A stretch of 64,000 bases of DNA, taken from assembly GCA_035547695.1 (NCBI GenBank), contig DASZUK010000039.1, positions 124,001 through 188,000 on the forward strand, in the 5' to 3' direction. The translations under genes were made by a program, and so were the position numbers. Position 1 is the stretch's first letter. Each line of letters begins with the position of its first letter. This DNA is from DASZUK01 sp035547695. Lineage in GTDB: Bacteria; Actinomycetota; Acidimicrobiia; Acidimicrobiales; RAAP-2. Below the pieces are notes generated by a model. It was not told the DNA's origin. It ran no database searches and saw only the letters and a program-made list of their open reading frames with translations. Shown here piece after piece: positions 1-8,210 of this stretch.

Positions 1-184
1 GGCACCGGGGTCGGCGGGACCGGGGTCGGCGGGTCCGGGGTTGGCGGGTCCGGTGCCAGCAGGACCGGTGCCGGCGGTGATGGCCATGGAGATGGGCAAG
101 GAGCGCGCAGGTGGTGAACGGACCGGCGATGTCCGGAGCACAGGTCGAACTGGCCCTGGAGGGCGCGACGGCCCGGGCCGGTGA
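1..184 (+). CDS. 3' end of an Ala/Pro/Gly-rich reading frame (cut by left edge)
   Basis: The frame starting at base 2 is open to the window edge and stops at TGA 182-184. It encodes an Ala-Pro-Gly-rich stretch and then MAMEMGKERAGG. Bases 1-57 hold an imperfect short repeat of the form GG(T/A)CCGGGGTCGGCGG. Third-position GC is high only up to about base 108. After that the frame of the next small ORF looks more coding, so a frameshift or a C-terminus continued in that frame is possible. No family was recognised, and two other frames are also open here, so the call is weak. Confidence 0.3.
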   Translation, partial: APGSAGPGSAGPGLAGPVPAGPVPAVMAMEMGKERAGGERTGDVRSTGRTGPGGRDGPGR

Positions 185-239
185 CGGCGGGGGTGCCGAG
201 CGGGCCCTCCGAGCGGTCGGGAAGCCCAGTGCGGCGTGA
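114..239 (+). CDS. small 41-codon ORF coupled to the flippase gene
   Basis: A GTG at 114 opens a 41-residue frame (VNGPAMSGAQVELALEG..., ending VGKPSAA) whose TGA (237-239) overlaps the GTG start of the next gene in a GTGA motif. Third codon positions are strongly G/C, as in real genes here, and the overlap suggests translational coupling. It could be a small protein of the glycan operon or the true C-terminus of the interrupted upstream frame. No family was recognised. Confidence 0.35.
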   Translation: MNGPAMSGAQVELALEGATARAGDGGGAERALRAVGKPSAA

Positions 240-2236
240 GCGAGGGCCCGGCGGTGGCGACGACAGCCCCGGCCGCCGGCGCGTCGCCGGCGCCGCTCCG
301 GGAGCTGGCGATGAGGAGCGGTGCCTACCTGGCCGGCCGCGAGGTGGTCGGGATGTGCGTCCGGTTGCTGGGCGTGGTGATCGTCGTCCGCAAGGTGGGC
401 CCGGTCGACTTCGGGATCTACAGCGGGGCGGCGGCCTACGTGGTGTTCGTCACCGGGCTGGCCCAGATGGGGACCGAGGTCTACCTGGTCCGGCGTCCCG
501 AGGCGCCGAGCAGGCGGACCTACGACGAGGCGTTCACCTACCTGTTGGTGAGCTCCCTGGTGGTCACCGGGGTCTCGGAGGCCCTGGTGGTGCCCTGCGC
601 CCCGCTGCTGCGGCCGGTGGGGGTGACGCTGCCGCTGCAGGTGCTGCTGCTGTGCATCCCGGTCAACGTGCTGTGGGCGCCGGCCCAGGCGTGCATCGAG
701 CGGCGCTTCGCCTACCGGCGGATGGGGGTGCTCGAGCTGGGCGGGGACGTGGCCCTGTACGCCACGGCGGTGCCCCTGGCCATCAGCGGGGCCGGGGTGT
801 GGTCACTGGTGGCGGGCTACTTCGTCTGGCAGGGGTGGCTGTTGCTCGGCAGCCTGGTCGCCTCGGGCCTGCGGCCCCGGTTCGCGTGGTCGACGGCGGC
901 CGCCAGGGAGATGTTCCGGCACGGCTTCGGCTACTCCCTGTCGACCTGGATGATCAACGCCCAGCGGCTCGTGGTGGCGATCGTGGTGGGCACCTTCGCC
1001 GGGGCGGCCGGCGTGGGGTACGTGACCTTCGCCCAGCGGCTGGTGTCCACCCTCAACTTCGCCCAGCGCGGGGTGTTCCGGGTGGGGATGGCCACGATCT
1101 CCCGGGCCGGCGACAAGAGCGCCGAACGGTTGGGCAGCGGGATCAGCGAGGGGTCGATGCTGCTCATGGTGGCCTCCGCGCTGCCGTTCGCCGGCTTCGG
1201 CCTGGTGGCCCGGTGGCTGATCCCGGCCGTGTTCGGCGCGGCGTGGGGGCCGGCCACGACGACCTACGTGCTCCTGGCGGCGGCCGGCATCCTGGCCCTG
1301 CCCAACGTGGTGCAGATCACCCTTCTCTACTCCCGGGGCCTCAACTACCAGGTGGTGTGGTGCAACCTGCTGCAGTTGGTCCTGCTGGCCGCTTCCGCGG
1401 TGCCGCTGGTGTGGGCCTTCGGGCCGGTCGGGTTCGGCTACGCCAGCCTGGTCATGCTGCTCAGCACCGCCTATTCGCACCACCTGGTCTCGCGGTGGGC
1501 GACGCTGCGGTACCACAGCCTGCGGCTGCCGGTGGTGGGACTGGTCCCGCCGATCGTGGCCGCCGCGGTGCCGTTCCCGTTCTCCCTCCTCACCCTGCTG
1601 CCCGCCGCGGTCCTGGTCGCCCTGCCGGGGAGCCGGGCCGAGATCGCCGGCCTGGCCGGCAGCGCCCGGATGGTGCTGGCCCGGCGGCGGTCGTCGTCGC
1701 CGGCGCCCGAACCCGGGGGAGCCGACGTGCCGGAGCAACCCGAGCAACCGGAGCAGCCGGAGCAGCCCGGCCAGGCCGAAGGGGGCGATGAGGTGGTCGT
1801 TCCCGCGACGTTGCCGACCTGGACGTTGCCGACCTGCCGGGTGGGGGTGGACATGGCTGCGGTCGAGGAGGTGGGGGACTCCGTCCACCGCCTGGGCGAC
1901 CGGTACCTGCGCCGGCTGTTCACCGACCACGAGCTGGCGAGCTGCTCGAAGGCCGGCGGCTGGCAGACCCCGTCCCTGGCCGCCCGGTTCGCCGCCAAGG
2001 AGGCGGTGCTGAAGGTGCTGGAACCGGACGGCGAGCGACCGGCGTGGCGCGAGATCGAGGTCCGACGGTCCCCGGCGGGGTCCTGCTCGATCCGCTTGCA
2101 CGGGGCGGCGGCCGCCCTGGCCAAGGCGAGGGGGGTGTCACAGATCGCCGTCAGCCTGAGCCACGAGGCGGGGCTGGCGGTGGCCGTGGTGGCGGCGATG
2201 TGCGAGCCGACGGAGCCGAGCCCGGCCGGCTGCTAG
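236..2236 (+). CDS. polysaccharide flippase (Wzx/MOP type) fused to a holo-ACP synthase domain
   Basis: 666 residues. Residues about 20-480 form a multi-helix membrane protein of the oligosaccharide flippase (MOP/Wzx-like) type, which moves lipid-linked glycans across the membrane. A Pro/Glu/Gln-rich linker (repeated EQP, about 495-520) leads to a C-terminal 4'-phosphopantetheinyl transferase domain of AcpS type. That domain shows VGVDM at 536-540 and RFAAKEAVLKVL from about 584, which carry the usual Mg-binding Asp and Glu. AcpS converts apo-carrier protein to holo form, and a carrier protein gene follows directly. This fusion places carrier activation at the membrane. The GTG start is chosen because it overlaps the preceding stop. 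An internal start near 1792 could release the AcpS part alone. Both domains are clear, but I have not met this fusion before. Confidence 0.85.
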   Translation: MSEGPAVATTAPAAGASPAPLRELAMRSGAYLAGREVVGMCVRLLGVVIVVRKVGPVDFGIYSGAAAYVVFVTGLAQMGTEVYLVRRPEAPSRRTYDEAFTYLLVSSLVVTGVSEALVVPCAPLLRPVGVTLPLQVLLLCIPVNVLWAPAQACIERRFAYRRMGVLELGGDVALYATAVPLAISGAGVWSLVAGYFVWQGWLLLGSLVASGLRPRFAWSTAAAREMFRHGFGYSLSTWMINAQRLVVAIVVGTFAGAAGVGYVTFAQRLVSTLNFAQRGVFRVGMATISRAGDKSAERLGSGISEGSMLLMVASALPFAGFGLVARWLIPAVFGAAWGPATTTYVLLAAAGILALPNVVQITLLYSRGLNYQVVWCNLLQLVLLAASAVPLVWAFGPVGFGYASLVMLLSTAYSHHLVSRWATLRYHSLRLPVVGLVPPIVAAAVPFPFSLLTLLPAAVLVALPGSRAEIAGLAGSARMVLARRRSSSPAPEPGGADVPEQPEQPEQPEQPGQAEGGDEVVVPATLPTWTLPTCRVGVDMAAVEEVGDSVHRLGDRYLRRLFTDHELASCSKAGGWQTPSLAARFAAKEAVLKVLEPDGERPAWREIEVRRSPAGSCSIRLHGAAAALAKARGVSQIAVSLSHEAGLAVAVVAAMCEPTEPSPAGC

Positions 2237-2316
2237 CCGCCGGGCGCCGATCGGACGAGACCGATACGAGAGCCGATACGAGAGCCGATGCGAGAGCGAA
2301 GGAGAGGAACACGTCT

Positions 2317-2577
2317 ATGGACCGTGTAGAGGAAGAGATCCGCCGGGTGCTGGGGGAGCACGCCCGGCTGCCCGTGGAACCGGCGGCGATCGGGGTCGAT
2401 GACGACCTGTTCCAGGCCGGCATGACCTCCCACGCCAGCGTCAACGTGATGCTGGCCCTGGAGGACGCGTTCGACATGGAGTTCCCCGAGGAGATGCTGC
2501 GGAAGAGCACGTTCGAGTCCATCGGGGCCATGCAGCAAGCCGTGAGCCACCTGGCCGGGGAGGGGGCGGCGGTATGA
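2317..2577 (+). CDS. atypical acyl/aminoacyl carrier protein
   Basis: 86 residues in the four-helix carrier protein pattern. The phosphopantetheine serine aligns to Ser38 in GMTSHASV, so the usual DSL triplet is replaced by TSH, followed by the normal LALEDAFDMEFPEEML helix II/III. The ATG at 2317 is preceded by a GAGCGAAGGAGAGG ribosome-binding region. The stop overlaps the next start (ATGA). It is placed between its presumed activating enzyme (the AcpS domain upstream) and a ligase of the amino acid:[carrier protein] family downstream. The likely cargo is therefore an amino acid rather than a fatty acid. A short direct repeat (GAGCCGATACGA twice, about 2265-2290) sits just upstream. Confidence 0.85.
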   Translation: MDRVEEEIRRVLGEHARLPVEPAAIGVDDDLFQAGMTSHASVNVMLALEDAFDMEFPEEMLRKSTFESIGAMQQAVSHLAGEGAAV

Positions 2578-3785
2578 GCACGACGGTCGGGCAGTGGAGG
2601 ACGGGCGGGGCCGTGGCCGGTGGACGGTCGGCCGGGGTGGAGGGATCGGTCGCCGACCGGTCCGCGGCCGTCGCCGGCGAGGTGGCCGGCCGCTTCGCCG
2701 ACGAGGTCGACGCCCGGGCACGGTTCCCGCGGGAGACGTTGGCCGCGTTGGCCGCGTCGGGGGTCCTCGGGGCCCTGGTGCCGAGGGAGCTCGGCGGCGA
2801 AGGGGCCGACCTCACCGAGGCGTGCCAGTCGGTGCTGGCGGTCGGGCGCCACTGCGCGTCCAGCGCCATGGTGCTGGCCATGCACCACCTCCAGGTGGCC
2901 TGCCTGGTGCGGCACTGCGGCGGGTCCCCGGGGGTGGAGGGCCTGCTCCGGCGGGTGGCCGGGGAGGAGCTGCTCCTGGCCTCGGCCACCTCCGAGGTCG
3001 GCATCGGGGGGCGGATGCGGCAGAGCAGTTGTGCGGTGGAGCCGTCAGGCGACGGCTTCACCCTGGTGAAGCAGGCCCCGACGGTCTCCTACGGGGCGCA
3101 GGCCGACGCCGTCCTGGTGACGGCGAGGCGGACCGCCGACAGCGCACCGGGCGACCAGGTGCTGGTGGCCTGCGTCCGGCCGGACGTGACGCTGGAGCAG
3201 GTCACCGAGTGGGACACCCTCGGCCTCCGCGGGACGTGCAGCCCGGGGTTCGTGGTGCGGGCGCAGGGGTCCTGGGACATGGTCCTGCCGGAGCCGTTCG
3301 CGGACATCGCCGCGGCCACCATGCTGCCGTACTCGCACCTGCTGTGGAGCCACGTGTGGCTGGGCATCGCGTCGGCGGCGACGGCCCGGGCCGGCGCCCT
3401 GGTCCGCCGCCAGGCCCGGAAGGACCCCGGCGTCACCCCCCCGGCCGCCCGGCGGCTGGCCGAGCTGTGGGTCGTCCTGCAGCAGTTGGAGCACCTGGTG
3501 ACCGCGGCGGTGGCCCGGTTCGACGAGGACCGTGACGGCCACCGGGCCGACGGCCTCACCGATGCGGTCTCCCTCAACGGCCTGAAGGTGGGCGCGTCGT
3601 CGCTGATGGTGGACGTCGTGGGGCGGGCCCTGGCCATCTGCGGGATGGACGGCTACCGGAACGGCACCCCGTTCAGCCTCGGCCGACATCTCCGTGACGC
3701 GCACGGGGCGGTGGTGATGGTGAGCAACGACCGCATCCTCGGCGACAACGCCCAGATGCTGCTGGTCGCAAAGGAGGGTGTGTGA
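2574..3785 (+). CDS. acyl-CoA dehydrogenase family protein of the carrier-protein cluster
   Basis: 403 residues with acyl-CoA dehydrogenase architecture: an N-terminal helical domain (ELGGEGADLTEACQSV), a middle beta domain (ATSEVGIGG...) and a C-terminal four-helix domain ending in GRHLRDAHGAVVMVSNDRIL. It starts in an ATGA overlap with the carrier protein gene. FAD-dependent alpha,beta-dehydrogenation of a thioester is the family reaction. Here the substrate may be an aminoacyl group on the carrier rather than an acyl-CoA, because similar proteins act on carrier-bound amino acids in nonribosomal pathways. That role is inferred from position only. Confidence 0.8.
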   Translation: MSTTVGQWRTGGAVAGGRSAGVEGSVADRSAAVAGEVAGRFADEVDARARFPRETLAALAASGVLGALVPRELGGEGADLTEACQSVLAVGRHCASSAMVLAMHHLQVACLVRHCGGSPGVEGLLRRVAGEELLLASATSEVGIGGRMRQSSCAVEPSGDGFTLVKQAPTVSYGAQADAVLVTARRTADSAPGDQVLVACVRPDVTLEQVTEWDTLGLRGTCSPGFVVRAQGSWDMVLPEPFADIAAATMLPYSHLLWSHVWLGIASAATARAGALVRRQARKDPGVTPPAARRLAELWVVLQQLEHLVTAAVARFDEDRDGHRADGLTDAVSLNGLKVGASSLMVDVVGRALAICGMDGYRNGTPFSLGRHLRDAHGAVVMVSNDRILGDNAQMLLVAKEGV

Positions 3786-4747
3786 TGACGGTGGACCAAC
3801 GGGTGATGACGGTGGACCAGGTGGAAGCGTTGGCGCCCGGCGACGACCCGGCGACCGGGTCGCTGCTGGTCGAGCTGCTCCACGCCGGGCTGCTCTGCCC
3901 GACCGGCGTGGACGGCCTCTACGGACGGTCGGCCACCTACCAGCGCGTCGCCGACGCCGTGAGCCGGCTGGTGCACGAGTGGGGGAACGAGCTGGGTGCC
4001 GCCCGGATCGCCTTCCCGCCGGTCCTGGCCCGGCGGACCTTCGCCGAGACCAACTACCTGGAGTCGTTCCCGGACCTGATGGGGTCGGTGCACGTGTTCC
4101 GCGGCGGCGACCGCGAGCACCGCGAGCTCCTCGGCCGGGTGGCGTCCGGCGGGGACTGGCAGGCCCTGCTGGAGCCGGCGGAGGTGGTCCTGGGCTCCGC
4201 GGCCTGCCACGCGGTGTACCCGCTGTGCCGTGGCCGGGTGCCGGCCGACGGCCGGTTCTTCGACGTGTCCAGCTTCTGCTTCCGCCACGAGCCCAGCACC
4301 GAGCCGACCCGGATGCAGGCCTTCGTGATGCACGAGATCGTGTTCGTCGGCTCCGCCGCCGGCGCCCAGCAGCACCGGGACGAGGGGCTGGCCCGGGGGC
4401 TGGCCCTGCTCGGCCTTCTCGGGCTGGACGTGTCCCCGGTGCCGGCCTCCGACCCGTTCTTCGGCCGCGTCGGCAGCGTGCTCGCCTCCGGCCAGCTCGA
4501 CGACGAGCTGAAGATCGAAGGGGTCACCGACGTGCGGGGCAACCTGACGCCGACCGCGATCATGTCGGCCAACTGCCACCGCGACCACTTCGGCGGCCCC
4601 TTCGCCATCGAGACCGCCGACGGCGAGGTGGCCCACAGCGCCTGCGTGGCCTTCGGCGTCGACCGCATCGTCGTCGCCCTCCTCGCCCGCCACGGCCTGG
4701 ACCCCGCCTCCTGGCCGGCCGACGTCCGGAGCCGGTTGGACCAGTGA
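3782..4747 (+). CDS. amino acid--[acyl-carrier-protein] ligase (class II aaRS-like)
   Basis: 321 residues. This matches the seryl-tRNA synthetase-like amino acid:[carrier protein] ligases first described in Bradyrhizobium, which adenylate an amino acid and load it on the phosphopantetheine of a dedicated carrier instead of tRNA. Class II signatures are visible: motif 2 as SFCFRHEPSTEPTRMQAF (about 164-181) and motif 3 as VAFGVDRIVVALL (about 289-301). The zinc ligands expected for the family fit C142, E185 and C288 by spacing. No tRNA-binding N-terminal coiled coil is present. GTG 3782 overlaps the upstream stop; ATG 3785 is an alternative. The carrier protein and DUF1839 neighbours support the call. 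The amino acid (Gly or Ala in known members) cannot be read from sequence. Confidence 0.9.
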   Translation: MMTVDQRVMTVDQVEALAPGDDPATGSLLVELLHAGLLCPTGVDGLYGRSATYQRVADAVSRLVHEWGNELGAARIAFPPVLARRTFAETNYLESFPDLMGSVHVFRGGDREHRELLGRVASGGDWQALLEPAEVVLGSAACHAVYPLCRGRVPADGRFFDVSSFCFRHEPSTEPTRMQAFVMHEIVFVGSAAGAQQHRDEGLARGLALLGLLGLDVSPVPASDPFFGRVGSVLASGQLDDELKIEGVTDVRGNLTPTAIMSANCHRDHFGGPFAIETADGEVAHSACVAFGVDRIVVALLARHGLDPASWPADVRSRLDQ

Positions 4748-5754
4748 GCACCGACGTCCTCGGCCTCGATCCCGACACCTACCGGAACCACCCCCTGCAC
4801 GGCCGGGAGCGGATCTGGACCGAGACCAATTGTGCGACCGACCTGTGGATCGAGGGCCTCCACGCCCTCGGCCACGACCCGGTGGCCGGGCTGGCGTTCA
4901 CCCTGGGGACCGACTTCGACGGGGAGCAGTGGCGGATGTTCACCTACCCGCCCGAGGACCTCCGGGAGCTCTACGGCATCGAGGTGGACGAGCTCAACGT
5001 GTGGCGCCCGCTGGGCGAGCACCTCACCGACCAGCTCGCCCTCGGCAACCTGGTGGCCTTCGACGTGGACGCCTGGTGGCTGCCGGACACCGCCGAGCTC
5101 ACCTACCGGTGCGGCCACCAGAAGACCACGGTGCTCGGCGTCATGATCGACCCGGTGCGCCGCCGGTTCGGCTACATGCACAACACCGGCTACTACGTCC
5201 TGGCGGACGAGGACTTCGAGGCCCTGTTCCCGCCCGACCCCCCGGCCGACTGGCTGCCCCCGTTCACCCTCCAGGTCCGGCTGGCCGGCCTGCGGCCACC
5301 GAGGCTGACCGACGAGCGGGTGGTGGCCCGCCTGGCCCGGGCGCACCTCGGCCGGCGGCCGCCGGACAACCCGTTGCTCCGCATGGCGGCCCGGGTGGAA
5401 GAGGACCTCCCGTGGCTGGCCGAGCGGGGGATCGACACCTTCCACCGGTGGGCCTTCGGGGCCCTCCGCCAGTGCGGCGCCAACGCCGAGCTGGCCGCCG
5501 CCTTCGCCCGCCACCTGTCCCGGACCGGAGCCGGGCAGGGCGGGGTGGCGGCAGCCGTGGGGCTGGAGCGGGTGGCGGCGGGGATGAAGCGGGTGGAGCT
5601 GTCCCTGGCCCGGGCGACCCGTGGCCGTGCGGTGGACGTGGCCGGGCTCTTCTCCCCACTGGCCGTCGACTGGGAGCAGTCCCTGGACCTCCTGGCCGAG
5701 GTCGTCGGCCCGGAGGGGGGGCCGGGCACCGAGCCGGAGCCGGTCGGGCGGTGA
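4744..5754 (+). CDS. DUF1839 family protein
   Basis: 336 residues from GTG 4744, which overlaps the ligase stop. The N-terminal part (TETNCATDLWIEGLHALG, DFDGEQWRMFTYPPEDL, FDVDAWWLPDTAELTYRCGH, IDPVRRRFGYMHNTGYY) is typical of DUF1839, a family of unknown function that recurs beside amino acid:[carrier protein] ligases. The conserved Cys, His and aromatic positions and the fold pattern (peptidase C39/transglutaminase-like to my eye) suggest an enzyme acting on the aminoacyl-carrier, perhaps as transferase or editor. That is inference. The C-terminal 100 residues are helical and may bind the carrier protein. Confidence 0.8.
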   Translation: MSTDVLGLDPDTYRNHPLHGRERIWTETNCATDLWIEGLHALGHDPVAGLAFTLGTDFDGEQWRMFTYPPEDLRELYGIEVDELNVWRPLGEHLTDQLALGNLVAFDVDAWWLPDTAELTYRCGHQKTTVLGVMIDPVRRRFGYMHNTGYYVLADEDFEALFPPDPPADWLPPFTLQVRLAGLRPPRLTDERVVARLARAHLGRRPPDNPLLRMAARVEEDLPWLAERGIDTFHRWAFGALRQCGANAELAAAFARHLSRTGAGQGGVAAAVGLERVAAGMKRVELSLARATRGRAVDVAGLFSPLAVDWEQSLDLLAEVVGPEGGPGTEPEPVGR

Positions 5755-8210
5755 TCCTCGACGAGGGGTGGTGGTGCGGCTCGGTGGCCGCCGGTGCCGT
5801 CGAGGACCCGAAGGGGCTCGCCGGCGTGGCCGTGGACTGGATGCCGGCCCAGGTCCCCGGCACGGTCGCCGGTGCGTGCCGGGCCGCCGGCCGGGCGGTG
5901 GGCGCGGCCGAGCTGGACGGCCGGGACTGGTGGTTCCGGTGCCGGTTCGACGCGGCCGGCGGCGACGGCCTGCTGGAGCTCGGCGGGGTGGCCACCGTCG
6001 CCGACGTCTGGCTGAACGGGCAGCACGTGGCCCACGGGGAGAACATGTTCCGGCCGCTGCGCCAGGGGGTGCAGGTCCGTCCGGACGGCAACGAGCTGGT
6101 GGTCCGGTGTGCCGCCCTGGCGCCGGTGCTGGCGCAACGACGGCCGCGGCCGAGGTGGAAGACCTACATGGTGGCCCACCAGAACCTCCGCTGGGTACGG
6201 ACGTCCCTCCTCGGCAGGGTCCCCGGTTGGGCCGTCGTCCCCCCGGTCGTCGGCCTGTGGCGCCCGGTGGAGCTCACCCCCCTGGGTTCGCCCACCCCCC
6301 GGCGGCCCCGGATGCGGGCAAGCTGCGACGGGCCCGGCGGTGTGGTCGAGGCCGGGTTCACGCTGCCGGCCTCGACCGAGGGGTCCTCGGTGCAGTTGCA
6401 CTGCGCCGGCCGGACGGCGCCGCTGCAGCCCCTGGTCGACGCCCACGACGTCCGGTGGCACGGGACGCTGCGGCTCCCGTCGGTGGCCCGGTGGTGGCCG
6501 CACACCCACGGCCCCCAGCCGCTCTACGACGTGGTGGCCGAGGTGGACGGGGCCGTGCACCGGCTCGGCCGGGTCGGGTTCCGGACGGTCGGCGTCGACC
6601 GCACCGGCGGGTCGTTCCGGCTGCACGTCAACGGGGTGCCGGTGTTCTGCCGCGGGGCGTGCTGGCTCCCCCCGGACCCGGTCGGGCTGCAGCGCGGCGG
6701 CGCCCTCTACGACCAGCGCCTCGGGCTGGTGCGGGCGGCCAACATGAACATGCTCCGGGTCCCCGGGACCACCCTCTACGAGGACCGGGAGCTGCTGGAC
6801 CGCTGTGACGAGCTCGGGATCCTGGTGTGGCAGGACGCCATGTTCGCCTTCACGGACCCGCCCATCGACCATCACTTCGAGGCCGACGCCGCGGCCGAGG
6901 TGGGCGAAGCCCTCCGCGTCCTGGCCGGCCACCCGTCGGTGGCCGTGGTCTGCGGCAACCAGGAGGTGGAGGAGATCGCCGCCATGAACGGCCTGGACGG
7001 CGAGCACCGGGCGACGCCGTTCTTCGACGAGTCCGTGGCCGGCATGGTCCGTTCGGTGCTGCCCACAGCGGTCTACGTCGCCTCGAACCCCACCGGTGGG
7101 GACCCCCCGTTCCGGATGGACCAGGGGGTCAGCCAGTACTTCGGGGTCGGCGGCTACCTCCGTCCCCCCGACGACGCCCGGCGGTCGCGGGTGCGGTTCG
7201 CCGCCGAGTGCCTCGCCTTCGCCACCCCTCCGGAGCCCGACACCGTCGCCGAGGTCTGCGGCGGCGCCTCCCGCGCCGGGCACGACCCGGAGTGGAAGGC
7301 CGGCGTCCACCACGACGCCGGCCGGAGCTGGGACATGGAGGACGTCCGGGACCACTACATGGCCGAGCTGTTCGGCGTCGACCCCCGGCAGGAGCGCTAC
7401 GTGGACGCCGAGCGGGCGCTCGAGCTGGGCCGGGCCACCAACGCCCGGCTGATGGAGGCGGTGATGACCGAGTGGCGCCGCCCCGGGTCCACCTGCTCGG
7501 GAGCCCTCGTGCTGGCGATGTGCGACCTGCGCGCCGGCGCCGGCTGGGGGCTCGTCGACGTCCTCGGCCGCCCGAAGGCCCCGTGGTACGCCCTCCGGCG
7601 GGTGCTCCAGCCGGTCGCCCTCCTGGCGGTCGACGAAGGGTTGAACGGGCTCGCCCTCCACGTGGTCAACGACACGGCCGACCCCTTCCACGGCCGGCTG
7701 GCCGTCGAGCTGGTGGTCCACGGCGACGTGTCGGTCGAGCGCCGGGAGGTGCCGGTGGAGGTGCCGGCCCGCGGGTCCCGCACGTTCGACTGCGAAGCCG
7801 TCATCGGCGGATGGCGCGACGCCGCCTACGCCTACCGGTTCTCCCCTCCGGCCCACGACGCCGTCGTGGCCACCCTGTCCGCCGACGACGGGCCGGTGGT
7901 CGCCCAGGTGGTCCACCTTCCGCTCGGCCAGGCGAGGCCGCTGGAGCACGACCTCGGCCTCGGGGCGGTGGCCCGGCCGCGGGGGGACGGGACGTGGGCG
8001 CTGGACGTCTCGACGGTGCGGCTGGCCCAGTGGGTGACGGTGCGGGTGCCGGGCTTCACCGCCGACGACTCCTGGTTCCACCTCCCGCCCGGCGGGCGAC
8101 GGCCGGTGGTGCTCCGGCCCGAGGGGACCGGCCCGGTGGGCGCGCCCAGGGGGTCGGTCGGCGCGCTCAACGCCGTCGCCCGGGCGCCGATCACGGTGGT
8201 GGACCGGTGA
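5751..8210 (+). CDS. glycoside hydrolase family 2, beta-mannosidase-like
   Basis: 819 residues from GTG 5751 in a GTGA overlap. Order of parts: a sugar-binding jelly-roll (to about 200, with DVWLNGQHVAHGENMF), an immunoglobulin-like domain (about 200-290), then a TIM barrel and a C-terminal beta domain. The acid/base Glu is in CGNQEVEEIA (E405). The nucleophile is probably E486 in RFAAECLAF, where the usual family pattern is SEFG, so that site is divergent. There is no signal peptide, so it is probably cytoplasmic. It may trim or proofread a glycan intermediate, or use a transglycosylation-like reaction in the amino-modification pathway. Its position inside the coupled operon is the main clue. 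Confidence 0.8.
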   Translation: MILDEGWWCGSVAAGAVEDPKGLAGVAVDWMPAQVPGTVAGACRAAGRAVGAAELDGRDWWFRCRFDAAGGDGLLELGGVATVADVWLNGQHVAHGENMFRPLRQGVQVRPDGNELVVRCAALAPVLAQRRPRPRWKTYMVAHQNLRWVRTSLLGRVPGWAVVPPVVGLWRPVELTPLGSPTPRRPRMRASCDGPGGVVEAGFTLPASTEGSSVQLHCAGRTAPLQPLVDAHDVRWHGTLRLPSVARWWPHTHGPQPLYDVVAEVDGAVHRLGRVGFRTVGVDRTGGSFRLHVNGVPVFCRGACWLPPDPVGLQRGGALYDQRLGLVRAANMNMLRVPGTTLYEDRELLDRCDELGILVWQDAMFAFTDPPIDHHFEADAAAEVGEALRVLAGHPSVAVVCGNQEVEEIAAMNGLDGEHRATPFFDESVAGMVRSVLPTAVYVASNPTGGDPPFRMDQGVSQYFGVGGYLRPPDDARRSRVRFAAECLAFATPPEPDTVAEVCGGASRAGHDPEWKAGVHHDAGRSWDMEDVRDHYMAELFGVDPRQERYVDAERALELGRATNARLMEAVMTEWRRPGSTCSGALVLAMCDLRAGAGWGLVDVLGRPKAPWYALRRVLQPVALLAVDEGLNGLALHVVNDTADPFHGRLAVELVVHGDVSVERREVPVEVPARGSRTFDCEAVIGGWRDAAYAYRFSPPAHDAVVATLSADDGPVVAQVVHLPLGQARPLEHDLGLGAVARPRGDGTWALDVSTVRLAQWVTVRVPGFTADDSWFHLPPGGRRPVVLRPEGTGPVGAPRGSVGALNAVARAPITVVDR

